A DNA stretch of 53,864 nucleotides, from contig JACRBZ010000068.1 in NCBI GenBank assembly GCA_016219185.1, positions 1 to 53,864 on the forward strand, in the 5' to 3' direction. A program made the translations under genes and the position numbers. The notes under the pieces are model-generated. The model was not told the DNA's origin and did not search any database. It worked only from the letters and a program-made list of their open reading frames with translations. This document shows, one piece after another, positions 15,929 to 25,057 of this stretch. Every line of letters begins with the position of its first letter. The stretch's first letter is position 1. Origin of the DNA: Deltaproteobacteria bacterium. Lineage in GTDB: Bacteria > Desulfobacterota > Desulfobacteria > Desulfobacterales > Desulfatirhabdiaceae.

Positions 15929-17611
15929 TTAACGGAATTCTTTATTAAGGTCCAACTCGACCCATGAAGCTCGTTCCCGTTCGCAGCTTGGATAAATCTT
16001 AAGGGTTTTGTTTTTTACATCGGTGATACATGTATACACGTTTTGATCAGCAGTGCCGGTGATGAAGGGGTCCCAATACGAGCCGCCGTTCGTGAAGTCC
16101 GTGGTCATGATTTGCTGTAATGCGGCCACGCTGACGCGGCCGATAACCTGCTGGGCCAGGTTTTGCACGTTGACCAGACGCTGGAATGACCTGGATTCGG
16201 AGTCATTCGTAGGAGACGTGTATTTGAAGGACTGATTGATATGATTGACCAGGAAGAAGTGATTGGTGAAAATATCCATATCGGTCGGATTGGCGTAATA
16301 ATAATTCCCGCCGTTGGCTTGTCCGGCCTGTAGTTTCATCGAGTTCTCAAGAGGCGATCTCTCATAATGCCAGATATTCGCCGCATCGGACACTTGGGTC
16401 AACGTGGCCACCGCGACTTTCGCGTTCAGGTACCGCGCATCCACGTGGTCTTCCGTGTCGCAATCAAACGCCGCAAACAGGTTCTGATGCAGGCCGTCGG
16501 AGATTGTCAGATCCGTACTCGGGATTGAAATCATGCCGTTTAGATATTCGAAGTTCAATCCGCGGGAGTTGAAGGTTGACGCCCCGAAAACCCATCCAAG
16601 GGTCGTCACGACGGAGACTTGATTGTCGACATGGTTGTTGCCGTGCACCTCGTCTACGGGATTATAGACGATCACGGCGCTTCGCCCCGACAATTGATCC
16701 ATCGTAAGGCTCGGATTGTCGAAATCCCGTCCGATTAACGTGCTGCCGGTCGTCGTTTGCGTCCGCGTTGCACCGAATACGGAACACCCGATACCCTGGG
16801 ATGGCGGGGAATAACTGAACAGGAGGGCCAATCCCATGAAGCGGAGCTGCTGGAACGTCAGGCCCGATTCCAGCGACATGCCGTAGAGCAACAGACGCTC
16901 GCGATCATCCATGGTCGGCTCATTCTGGGCCAGGATGCCCTGAACCTTGTTGAAATCAATATCGTTGTCAAGAATTTTAAACATGGCGTGCAGGTGATCC
17001 TTGGCCAGGTATCCATATTGCCGGCCCATGTCGTAGTAGTTGCCTTTCAGATTCATGATCCAAAGGGCGCCCTCTTTGCGTATCGTGCCGGTTCCCGTAT
17101 CGGTAACGAAGGAGTTAGGCGTCGCCACGATTGTCAATGGCGTGGTGGTGTACACGACGTCTGGATTAATGACCCCGTCCATTTCATCCACGCCAAAATA
17201 AAACTGATAGATACCTGGCGGCAGTCCCGGAACTTTCAGCACCGACTGCCCGGTCAAGGGAAAGAGTCCGGACTGTAATACCGGGCGGACTTGGGAAGGC
17301 GGGACGGGACCGACCCACATCCCGGATTCGGCGAGATAATAGTATTGACCGGACTGCGTTCCTGCCAACATCCACCAGTCGGCCGGGGTTCCCGCATATT
17401 CGCCCGGGTTAAAATTTACGGCTACGGAGATCGGATCGGTTTGAGCGAACACGGAAGGTTCGGCCCAGTCATTAATGGTAATCGACATGGAAACGCCGCT
17501 GGGAAATGTGTTCGCATCAGCTTTCTGCAAGCCGGCTGTTGCGACGCAGGTTATGGCCAGATTGATGATCAACATTGCCAGAATATTGAAAATAGTAGTC
17601 TGCCGGTTCAT
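15929..17611 (-). CDS. Secreted C45-type Ntn hydrolase/acyltransferase
   Basis: A 560-residue protein with an N-terminal signal-like hydrophobic segment (residues 8-27, ending TAG-LQKADA). An unassigned beta-rich region (about 40-165) follows, then the C45 (acyl-CoA:6-aminopenicillanate acyltransferase-like) fold. Its hallmarks are GNYYDMGRQYG at 190-200, the presumed autocleavage nucleophile Cys276 in GIGCSVFG, and STLIGRDFD. The family self-cleaves before Cys and cuts or forms amide bonds, including N-acyl amides. It is predicted to act outside the cytoplasm. It points away from the next radical SAM gene's start and may be an independent transcription unit; the link to the lipid product is inference from position only. 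Confidence 0.8.
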   Translation of the reverse strand: MNRQTTIFNILAMLIINLAITCVATAGLQKADANTFPSGVSMSITINDWAEPSVFAQTDPISVAVNFNPGEYAGTPADWWMLAGTQSGQYYYLAESGMWVGPVPPSQVRPVLQSGLFPLTGQSVLKVPGLPPGIYQFYFGVDEMDGVINPDVVYTTTPLTIVATPNSFVTDTGTGTIRKEGALWIMNLKGNYYDMGRQYGYLAKDHLHAMFKILDNDIDFNKVQGILAQNEPTMDDRERLLLYGMSLESGLTFQQLRFMGLALLFSYSPPSQGIGCSVFGATRTQTTTGSTLIGRDFDNPSLTMDQLSGRSAVIVYNPVDEVHGNNHVDNQVSVVTTLGWVFGASTFNSRGLNFEYLNGMISIPSTDLTISDGLHQNLFAAFDCDTEDHVDARYLNAKVAVATLTQVSDAANIWHYERSPLENSMKLQAGQANGGNYYYANPTDMDIFTNHFFLVNHINQSFKYTSPTNDSESRSFQRLVNVQNLAQQVIGRVSVAALQQIMTTDFTNGGSYWDPFITGTADQNVYTCITDVKNKTLKIYPSCERERASWVELDLNKEFR

Positions 17612-17767
17612 AAGTGCCCTCCGTTTTTATGATTTGTTATTTAAACGTAACTGCTTACAAATTGCCTACTTCTTGAATATACCTTTATCATGATCCAGAT
17701 CGTTGCATGCAATACAATATTGTTTCAGATTATATCGAGCGCCAGCGCCAGTTTGAGGTGATGCGAT

Positions 17768-19030
17768 TCATGCCAGATCTCTTCCAAACGCCCGCGAGGC
17801 CAGCGCCCGGTTCCGCGGCCGATGGGTATCGTCCGCCATCTCCTTGATGATGACTTTCTGCATGAGCTTGGACATCTTGATTTCCTGCGGCTCATCCTTG
17901 TAGAAGGTGTCCCAGGCATAAAAAAGCAGCTCTTGCAGCTTTTCGGCGGACATGTTCTTGGGTTGGAAGACCACTTTGTCCGCGGAATAATCATTCCAGT
18001 CATTGGAAATAATCCGGTTCTGCTGTTTCAGATCCTCATGGGCCTTGGTATGGGGAAAGGGCGTCAGCACGGTGAACTCGGCAATATCCAGCTCGATTTC
18101 AAGCAGAAAGTCGATGAGCCGCTTGATGCTGTCTTCGGTGTGATGATCCAGGCCCAGTAATATCGTGCCCTCAACACCGATGCCATGATCGTGGTATCTT
18201 TTAATCCGGTCCCGGATATAGTCCGAAGTGTCAAAAACTGCCTGATAAACATACCAGGCCCCGGCCCGTGCCGCCAGATCCAGCACCTGCGGATTATCTT
18301 CTATCGGGTGACTGCACCATTTTTTCTTCAAGGGAATCATCTCCTTGAACAGATCCATCTCCCACTTCGTATCCTGAGCCAGTGAATTGTCTACAAGAAA
18401 GAGCCGGTTGTTGTCAATGCTTGCCATTTCCTCGATGACTTTATCAATGGGGCGCGGCCTGAATTCTTTTCCGCCAAGATAGGCCACTGCGCAGGGATAG
18501 CAGTGAAAACGGCACCCGCGGGAAGCATGAACCAGATCGACCATCTGGATGCCCCTGTAATTATACAGCTCTTTCTTTAAGAGATCCCTGCGCGCCGTAC
18601 CCACCATTTCTATGGGCGGCCTGTCTCCGAGATAATCATATATTTTTTGCAGTTTTCCTTTTTTAAAGTCCGATAAGACTTTTTCCATCTTTCCTTCGGC
18701 TTCGCCGATAAAAACGGAATCCGCATGATCCAGGGTCTCTTGGGCGTGCAGCATGGTGGCGATGCCGCCAAAGATGACTTTAACGCCCTTTCGCCTGTAG
18801 ATGTCCGCAATTTCCCAGCCCCGTTTGGCCTGAATGGAAAGCATCATCGAGATTGCAACCAGATCCACCGGATCATCAAAATGGATCGATTCCAGATTCT
18901 CGTCAATAAATTCCGCTTCGACGTCTTCAGGTAATGATGCCGCAAAAACAATCGGGCCGTGGGGGGGCAGGTGAAATTCGGTCTGCCTTTCAAGTTTAGA
19001 CCATTTTGGATAGATGATTCTTAATTTCAT
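17768..19030 (-). CDS. B12-binding-domain radical SAM enzyme 2
   Basis: A 420-residue protein with an N-terminal cobalamin-binding-type region (IFGGIATMLHAQ, then FIGEAEG) and the radical SAM cluster motif CRFHCYPC (Cys173, Cys177, Cys180). The TIM-barrel segment includes EGTILLGLDHHTEDS and ends with LTPFPHTKAH. It resembles B12-dependent lipid-modifying enzymes of the HpnJ/HpnR/GenK-wide class only at the superfamily level. It is complete and ends with a basic tail. It is transcribed divergently from the GT39-like gene. Confidence 0.88.
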   Translation of the reverse strand: MKLRIIYPKWSKLERQTEFHLPPHGPIVFAASLPEDVEAEFIDENLESIHFDDPVDLVAISMMLSIQAKRGWEIADIYRRKGVKVIFGGIATMLHAQETLDHADSVFIGEAEGKMEKVLSDFKKGKLQKIYDYLGDRPPIEMVGTARRDLLKKELYNYRGIQMVDLVHASRGCRFHCYPCAVAYLGGKEFRPRPIDKVIEEMASIDNNRLFLVDNSLAQDTKWEMDLFKEMIPLKKKWCSHPIEDNPQVLDLAARAGAWYVYQAVFDTSDYIRDRIKRYHDHGIGVEGTILLGLDHHTEDSIKRLIDFLLEIELDIAEFTVLTPFPHTKAHEDLKQQNRIISNDWNDYSADKVVFQPKNMSAEKLQELLFYAWDTFYKDEPQEIKMSKLMQKVIIKEMADDTHRPRNRALASRAFGRDLA

Positions 19031-19355
19031 GAAATGTCCTTTTGCGCGCCGATTTTGGCATCATCCGCAATATTTTTTTCCATTGACGGTTGCAATGGTT
19101 TTTTTAATCATCAAGACCGGGCAAAAAAACTAATACACCATCTTTTTTATCTTCCTGTCAACCCTAATTGCCAGGTGTATGTGGATGAACTCAAAGACAT
19201 CCCGTCCTTTTTGGACGATGCGGTCTCATTAAAAGAGCAAAACCGGTTCAACTGCGATAACCGGAACGCAAAACCTCATCATTGTTATCTTGGTTTTTGT
19301 TTGCAGGGCTCATATAAATTCTGCTATTAGAAACGATCCTGATACTGTGTCTTGA
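19031..19355. other. Divergent intergenic region without a supported gene
   Basis: 325 bases separate the radical SAM gene (minus) from the GT39-like gene (plus). A 98-codon frame (19034-19330) on the plus strand has no recognisable features and no ribosome binding site. The region presumably holds promoters for both sides, but I could not pick a convincing box. Confidence 0.4.
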
Positions 19356-20804
19356 ATGCATGCACTTCACAAATATAGCGTTGTAGAGCTTATACTTCCG
19401 ACGAAATGGATAAAAATGTTCAAGGCCTTGCCGATTGAATCTGCAAAACCGGCTTTCATTCCGGGAAAAGCCGCTGTGCTTTTTTTTGTCATCATTTTGG
19501 GGCTGGGATTGCTGCTGCGACTTCCCTTCATTTCTTACCCGTCTCAGGTGGTTTTTGATGAAGTCGGTTTCGGCAAGCTGGTCACGGCATACGGCTGGAC
19601 CGGAGCGCGTCTTTTCGATATTCACCCGCCGCATGGGAAACTGCTGATCACTGCCGCGGCATTCCTGGGCGGCTATAGGGGCAGTATCGATTTTTCTAAA
19701 ATCGGGATTCCTTGCTCGGAGTCCATTGCACCCCTAAGGGTTATTCCGGCTTTGGCCGGGTCGTTTATTCCGATCGTGGTTTTCATTCTTCTGCGCCAAC
19801 TCGGCGCCTCCCTGGCTGCTGCCTTTCTGGGCGGGATTTTCATGGCTTTTGACAACGCATTTGTTGTTCAGTCCCGGGTGATCGGGCTGGACACCCTGCT
19901 GGTTTTCTGCATGCTCGCCTCTCTCAGTGCGCTGCTTGCCGCAAGAACCCGTTCGGGCAACCCGAAAATCGCATTTATGCTGTTATCCGGCGTTCTGACC
20001 GGGCTGACTGTTGGAATAAAATTCACCGGGCTGGCTGCACCCGGACTGGCGCTGGTGATTCTATTGAATGACCTGTGCAGGGAAAAAACAGCTCGGCTGC
20101 GATGGATGGGCCTTATCCATATCGCTCTTTTTTCAGGCGTGGCACTGGCTGTTTACCTTCTGGGATGGAAACTCCATTTTCTACTGATGCATATTCCGGG
20201 AGAAGGCGATGCTTTTTTCAGGCCCACGGCCAATTTCATTAAAGATACGGTTGATCTGCATCGCGTCATGTTTTCTGCAAATGCCGGCATCACAACGCCT
20301 CATCCCTATTCAAGCTTTTGGTGGCAATGGCTGATGATGAAAAAGCCGATATTTTACTGGTTGGGCCAAAATGCGGGTATTTATTTTCTCGGAAATCCCG
20401 TGGTTTGGTGGGGTACCGGCCTGGTTTTCACATGGCTGATGGGGTATCTGGTTTTTGCAAGAGCCGGAAATCTGAAAAGAGCGCTTCCGGTGGATCGAAA
20501 TCCGATACTCTGGGTTCCTTTGGCCGGATATCTTATTTCCATCATTCCCCTGGTTCCGATTCAGCGCCCCCTGTTTCTGTACCACTATCTGCCGGCATTA
20601 ACCTTTTCATTGATCGCTGGAATACTCTGGATCGATTTGCTGGGATTTACGAAAAACGCGCCTCTCCGGCGTCAGCGGATTTCATATTATGTGGTTGCGG
20701 GCTCCTGTGTGGTTGCGTTTTTTCTCTTGTCGCCCGTTACCTATGGGTTGACTCCATTAAGTCCTTACCAGGCCATGCTGGGGTGGATCGGATTTGGGCC
20801 GTGA
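19356..20804 (+). CDS. GT39/PMT-like polytopic glycosyltransferase
   Basis: A 482-residue integral membrane protein with about ten hydrophobic helices. The first loop carries VVFDEVGFGK and FDIHPPHGKLL, which closely follow the FDE and HPPxGK signatures of protein-O-mannosyltransferases (GT39). These use polyprenyl-phosphate sugars on the periplasmic side. The Asp-Glu pair fits the catalytic or acceptor site. The ATG at 19356 is used, but ATG 19416 (MFKALPIES) is equally possible; neither has a clear ribosome binding site. It overlaps the next GT-C gene. The DPM1-like GT2 in the locus could supply its polyprenyl-phosphate donor (inference). Confidence 0.82.
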   Translation: MHALHKYSVVELILPTKWIKMFKALPIESAKPAFIPGKAAVLFFVIILGLGLLLRLPFISYPSQVVFDEVGFGKLVTAYGWTGARLFDIHPPHGKLLITAAAFLGGYRGSIDFSKIGIPCSESIAPLRVIPALAGSFIPIVVFILLRQLGASLAAAFLGGIFMAFDNAFVVQSRVIGLDTLLVFCMLASLSALLAARTRSGNPKIAFMLLSGVLTGLTVGIKFTGLAAPGLALVILLNDLCREKTARLRWMGLIHIALFSGVALAVYLLGWKLHFLLMHIPGEGDAFFRPTANFIKDTVDLHRVMFSANAGITTPHPYSSFWWQWLMMKKPIFYWLGQNAGIYFLGNPVVWWGTGLVFTWLMGYLVFARAGNLKRALPVDRNPILWVPLAGYLISIIPLVPIQRPLFLYHYLPALTFSLIAGILWIDLLGFTKNAPLRRQRISYYVVAGSCVVAFFLLSPVTYGLTPLSPYQAMLGWIGFGP

Positions 20805-22462
20805 AAGAAATGAAAATCCATCTTCCGGCTCGTGGCAGCCTTCTGTTCTTTGCCGCATGGGGTGGTTTTTTATTGTATGTCTGGCCCCGAATGTTTTTTT
20901 CAACCCCGGATGGCATCTATGCCGGGGAGCGGGCCATATGGGGAGACTGGGCCGGTCATCTGGCCGGCAGCGCGGTTTTTGCTTTCCGCCCCATATCCCT
21001 GTGGTTTGAAAATCACCCGCTGTTTTATGGACAGGCGTTTAATTATCCATTCGTATCCAGCATGATATCAGGGCTTCTCATGCGGGCCGGCGCAGATCGG
21101 GTTTCCGCAATGATTGTCCCATCCATTGTCACCAGCCTCTTTCTGCTGCTGATTCTCTATGCCTTTTACCATTTCATCTTAAAATCCGAACGGCAGGCCT
21201 GCGCGGCGGTGACGCTGTTTTTCATGAGCGGAGGCTTCGGGTTTATTTATTATATTCAGGATATTCTTCAGACGCTATCCCTTAAAGCCCTGGTGTTTCC
21301 CATGCGGGAATATACATTTCTGGAAAACAAAGGGATATTTTTTCGAAATGTATTTCCTGCGGAACTGCTGCCGCAGCGGACCTTCCTGCTGGGTCTGCCG
21401 ATCGGATTGTTATTGCTGTTGATCCTGATGCGCTGGCTTAACGGCGATCCGGAACGACCATCCACGGTTAAATATTTTGCGGCCGGCATTCCGGCCGGCC
21501 TTTTGATGATCGTCCACACCCATACTTACATGGTGCTTGTGATTCTTTGTTTGTGTCTGACCCTGTTCAACATGAAATCCTACAAACAAATGCTTGTATT
21601 TGCGCTGGGTGCCGGGCTGATTTCCCTGTGGTTTTTTATAACGCTTCATGGGCAATCCGTGCCGTCGAGATGGTTTGGTTTGGAGTGGGGATGGATGTCT
21701 AACAATCAGAGACACGGGATTTTCCCTTTTATAAAATTCTGGCTGATGAATTGGGGACTGGTGCTGCCGCTGGCGCTATGGGGAACCTTTCAGATGCGCT
21801 ATTACCGGCATCCGATGGTGATCGGGGGGTGGATACTCTTTGTGCTGTGCAATATCATCCGGTTTCAGCCCTGGAACTGGGATAACTCGAAACTCCTGAC
21901 CTGGAGTTATCTGCTGCTGCTCATTCCGGTTGTGGGTGTGTTGTCGTATCTCTGGAGAAATAACCGCCGGACGCTCAAGGGGATTGCGATCGTCTTGACG
22001 GGGCTGCTGACATTTTCCGGTGGACTGGAGCTGGCGCGGTTGCTGCAAAGCGGCCAAACGACGCAACGGATGTGGGATGCATCAAAAGTCAATATGGCTT
22101 TAAACCTTCAGAAAATCCTGAAACCCGATGAAACCGTTCTGACCGATGCTGATCATCTGAACTGGGTTTCAAGCCTTGCCGGAGGGCAGATTTTGATGGG
22201 ATACCGGGGGTGGCTCTGGTCCTACGGGATCGATTATTCGGAAAGAGAGAAGGAAATCGGATTGATGTATTCCGGAAAACCCGGCGCAGAGGCTCTTTTC
22301 AGTAAATACCATGTTCGCTATGTGGTTTTGTCTCCTTCCGCCAGGAGTAATTTTGGAGCCAATGAATTTATGTATTTGTTGAAATATAATATGGTCATGA
22401 AAGATAATGATACACGGGTTTACGACGTCACATCGCCTCGACAGGCGATGGAGTCAAAATAA
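20801..22462 (+). CDS. GT-C-like polytopic membrane protein
   Basis: About 553 residues with ten or more hydrophobic helices. The first extracytoplasmic loop has GDWAGH and ENHPLFYGQAFNYPF, the acidic-loop arrangement of GT-C glycosyltransferases. A soluble C-terminal domain (from about residue 430) has NWVSSLAGGQILMGYRGW, as in hypothetical membrane proteins annotated as glycosyltransferases. No specific family is certain. The GTG at 20801 overlaps the previous TGA; ATG 20810 is the alternative. The frame extends much further upstream (to 20318) but that part lies inside the GT39 gene and is not protein-like. Confidence 0.72.
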   Translation: MKEMKIHLPARGSLLFFAAWGGFLLYVWPRMFFSTPDGIYAGERAIWGDWAGHLAGSAVFAFRPISLWFENHPLFYGQAFNYPFVSSMISGLLMRAGADRVSAMIVPSIVTSLFLLLILYAFYHFILKSERQACAAVTLFFMSGGFGFIYYIQDILQTLSLKALVFPMREYTFLENKGIFFRNVFPAELLPQRTFLLGLPIGLLLLLILMRWLNGDPERPSTVKYFAAGIPAGLLMIVHTHTYMVLVILCLCLTLFNMKSYKQMLVFALGAGLISLWFFITLHGQSVPSRWFGLEWGWMSNNQRHGIFPFIKFWLMNWGLVLPLALWGTFQMRYYRHPMVIGGWILFVLCNIIRFQPWNWDNSKLLTWSYLLLLIPVVGVLSYLWRNNRRTLKGIAIVLTGLLTFSGGLELARLLQSGQTTQRMWDASKVNMALNLQKILKPDETVLTDADHLNWVSSLAGGQILMGYRGWLWSYGIDYSEREKEIGLMYSGKPGAEALFSKYHVRYVVLSPSARSNFGANEFMYLLKYNMVMKDNDTRVYDVTSPRQAMESK

Positions 22463-22588
22463 GTTCTACTGTAGTTGAAGCCAAAAAAAACATTTTTCAG
22501 AGATCATCAACCGAAGTGCCTGCTCTGACTGTCGACGTTGTTTTTGAGGTATTGCCGGAAAGAACAAAGAGGTCCCGAGGACAACCGT

Positions 22589-23836
22589 ATGGAAATGGAA
22601 AGAGTCGTTATTACGGGGCTGGGAACGATAAACGCCATAGCGGCAAGCGTGCCTGAATTTTGCGGTGCCTTAAGAAATGGTGTTTGCGGTATCGGTCCGG
22701 TCACTGTCTTTGACACGAGTGATTTTAAAACGCATACTGGCGGGCAAATAAAACGATTTGTCCCTCAAGAGATGATCCCTGCGGGATTTTCAACAAAGCG
22801 GATGTCCCGCTCGGATATTTTGGCCATGACGGCGGCCGTGGAGGCATTAAAAGATGCCGGGCTCTTTCCGGTGCCGGATGGGCTGCCGGCTGATATTGGC
22901 GTTGTGATCGGGGGAGGTGCCGGTGGCATGCTGGAGGGTGAGGAGGCTTATCGGCAATACCTCAAGGCAAAGGGTAAGGGGGTGCGTTTTTCCTGTTTTT
23001 CATCGTTTTGCTGCGCTTCGTCAGCCGACCACATTGCATCCAGGCTGGGACTCATGGGGCCCAAAACCACATTCATGACCGCCTGTTCATCCGGAGCCAC
23101 GGCCTTGGGATATGCCAGGGACCTGATTCGGGCAGGCATGGCTAAAGTTGTCATTGCCGGCGGCACCGAGCCCCTTTCCCGGATCACTTATGCCACTTTT
23201 AATGCATTGGGCGCCGTGGACCCGGAATTCTGCAAGCCCTTTGATAAAAATCGCCAGGGCATTTCCCTTGGAGAAGGCGCCGGGATCCTGATTCTCGAGT
23301 CCTTGAATCATGCAAGGCGTCGGGGCGCTCAAATCCATGGGGAGCTTCTCGGGTATGGGGTAAGCTGCGATGCGTATCACATGACCGCACCGGACCCCCG
23401 GGCATCCGGCGCGGTGCGTTGCATGCGCACAGCCCTGCAAGATGCCGGCGTTCAGCCGGAACAGGTGGACTATATCAATGCCCACGGCACGGCGACACCT
23501 GCCAATGACCGCATGGAAACCCGGGGGATCAAGGAGGTGTTCGGCAAAAAAGCGTATCAAATCCCCGTCAGCTCCACCAAATCGATGACGGGTCACACGC
23601 TGGGTGCAGCCGGGGCCATAGAGGGTGTTGTTTCCGTGTTGGGAATTATTCAAGGATTCGTTCCGCCAACGATCCATTCTGTCGAGCCCGATCCCGAGTG
23701 CGACCTCGACTATGTTACCGAAGGATCGCGCGATACCGAGGTCAATATCGTGCTTTCCAATTCTTTTGCCTTTGGCGGCAACAATACATCCGTCGTCTTT
23801 GGAAGATTTACCGAAAAGGGCATTGTCCATGAATGA
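22589..23836 (+). CDS. Beta-ketoacyl-ACP synthase (KS 2)
   Basis: A 415-residue FabF-type enzyme with Cys166 in MTACSSGAT, His299 in NAHGTAT and His336 in MTGHTLGAAGA, all intact. It looks the most FabF-like of the set. The ATG at 22589 follows GAGG by 8 bases. A longer frame from 22538 is unlikely because its extra residues are not family-like. Its last codons overlap the start of a KS-fold partner lacking catalytic residues (ATGAATGA). Such tight pairing is typical of KS-alpha/KS-beta heterodimers in type II polyketide synthases. Confidence 0.94.
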   Translation: MEMERVVITGLGTINAIAASVPEFCGALRNGVCGIGPVTVFDTSDFKTHTGGQIKRFVPQEMIPAGFSTKRMSRSDILAMTAAVEALKDAGLFPVPDGLPADIGVVIGGGAGGMLEGEEAYRQYLKAKGKGVRFSCFSSFCCASSADHIASRLGLMGPKTTFMTACSSGATALGYARDLIRAGMAKVVIAGGTEPLSRITYATFNALGAVDPEFCKPFDKNRQGISLGEGAGILILESLNHARRRGAQIHGELLGYGVSCDAYHMTAPDPRASGAVRCMRTALQDAGVQPEQVDYINAHGTATPANDRMETRGIKEVFGKKAYQIPVSSTKSMTGHTLGAAGAIEGVVSVLGIIQGFVPPTIHSVEPDPECDLDYVTEGSRDTEVNIVLSNSFAFGGNNTSVVFGRFTEKGIVHE

Positions 23837-25055
23837 GCGTGTCGTCATATCCGGAGTTGGCATGGTCACGCCGCTGGGGGTGGGCAAGGATGTTTTCTCG
23901 CAAAGACTTTTCAGGGGCGACTCCGGTATTTCCCCGATCACCTCTTTTGATACCTCCCGGTTTATTTCCAGGCTGGGGGCCGAGGTGCGTGGCTTTATTC
24001 CCAAAGATTTCATTTCCGTAAAAAATTTGAGAAGGATGGACCGCATTTCCTGCATGACGGCAGCCTCTGCGCGAATGGCGGTGGAAGATGCGGGATTTAA
24101 GATTGATGCATCCAACAGAGACCGGGTGGGGATTGTCCTGGGGGTGAGCTATGGAAGCACCGATGTCGCGACCCAGTTTGCCGGCATTCTGTTTACCGAG
24201 GGTCCGGCAATGGCCAGTCCCATTCTCGTGCCGAACACGGTGATCAATGCTCCCGCGGGCCATACCTCCATCGAACTGGGTTTCAGGGGCATCAACTCCA
24301 CGGTGAACCACCGGGAGGCCTCTGCCGAGACAGCCATTGCCTATGCGGCTGCAGAAATAAAAAACGGTCGCGCCGATGTCCTTCTGACCGGAGGCGCGGA
24401 TATCCTTTCAGAATTTTTCTTTGAAATCCTGACCCATTTCAGGGCCGTTTCCCCGGCAAACGGGGGAGCGGAAGGCGCGCGGCCTTTTGACAGCCTGAGA
24501 AACGGTCCGGTCATCGGGGAAGGCGCGGGGGTATTGTGCATCGAGTCCTTGGTACATGCCAGGTCCCGGGGGGCCAGGCCATACTGTGAAATCGCGGGCT
24601 GGGGTCTGAGTTCATCTCCGTCTTCTCCCACGGACTGGCCGTCGGATCCCGGAGGACCTATCCTGGCGATGACAAGAGCCCTTGAATCCGCAAACATCAC
24701 TTCCGGGGATATCGATTATATTTCCGCCTCCGCCAACGGCGGAAGGAATCTGGATCGGCTTGAAGCCGAGGCGTTGTCCGCGATATTCTCGGCGGAAAAC
24801 CAAAAGCCGTTCATCTCTTCCATCAAGGGTGCTGTCGGCGAGAGCTTTTCATCCGGGGGAATACGGACCGCGGCCATGGCAATATCGATAAGAGAGCAAA
24901 CCATTCCGCCGACATTGGGCCTTGAAAATCCCATAAAACCCCTGCCGTTTATTTTAAATATAAAAAAAGAAGCCAAAATTAATTACGGACTGGTCAACGG
25001 TTTTTCATCCGGCGGTACATTTGTTTCCATTATTCTGAAGAGAATAGACGAATAA
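23829..25055 (+). CDS. Catalytically dead KS-fold protein (chain-length-factor-like)
   Basis: A 408-residue thiolase-fold protein starting MNERVVISGVGMVTPLG. At the nucleophile position it reads NHREASAE (Glu163 instead of Cys). The first His motif reads SASANGG (expected NAHGT), and the second reads AVGESFSSGG (expected GHTLGAAGG). All three catalytic residues are thus replaced. In type II PKS, KS-beta/CLF subunits lack the Cys and set chain length with their KS-alpha partner. This one is also missing both His. It overlaps KS 2 by 8 bases, so a KS2-CLF heterodimer is the natural inference. It converges on fabG with only 2 bases between stops. Confidence 0.88.
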   Translation: MNERVVISGVGMVTPLGVGKDVFSQRLFRGDSGISPITSFDTSRFISRLGAEVRGFIPKDFISVKNLRRMDRISCMTAASARMAVEDAGFKIDASNRDRVGIVLGVSYGSTDVATQFAGILFTEGPAMASPILVPNTVINAPAGHTSIELGFRGINSTVNHREASAETAIAYAAAEIKNGRADVLLTGGADILSEFFFEILTHFRAVSPANGGAEGARPFDSLRNGPVIGEGAGVLCIESLVHARSRGARPYCEIAGWGLSSSPSSPTDWPSDPGGPILAMTRALESANITSGDIDYISASANGGRNLDRLEAEALSAIFSAENQKPFISSIKGAVGESFSSGGIRTAAMAISIREQTIPPTLGLENPIKPLPFILNIKKEAKINYGLVNGFSSGGTFVSIILKRIDE

Positions 25056-25057
25056 GA

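Noticed and set aside
20318..20800. Upstream extension of the GT-C frame
   Set aside because: It lies entirely inside the GT39-like gene in another frame and has no membrane-protein pattern.
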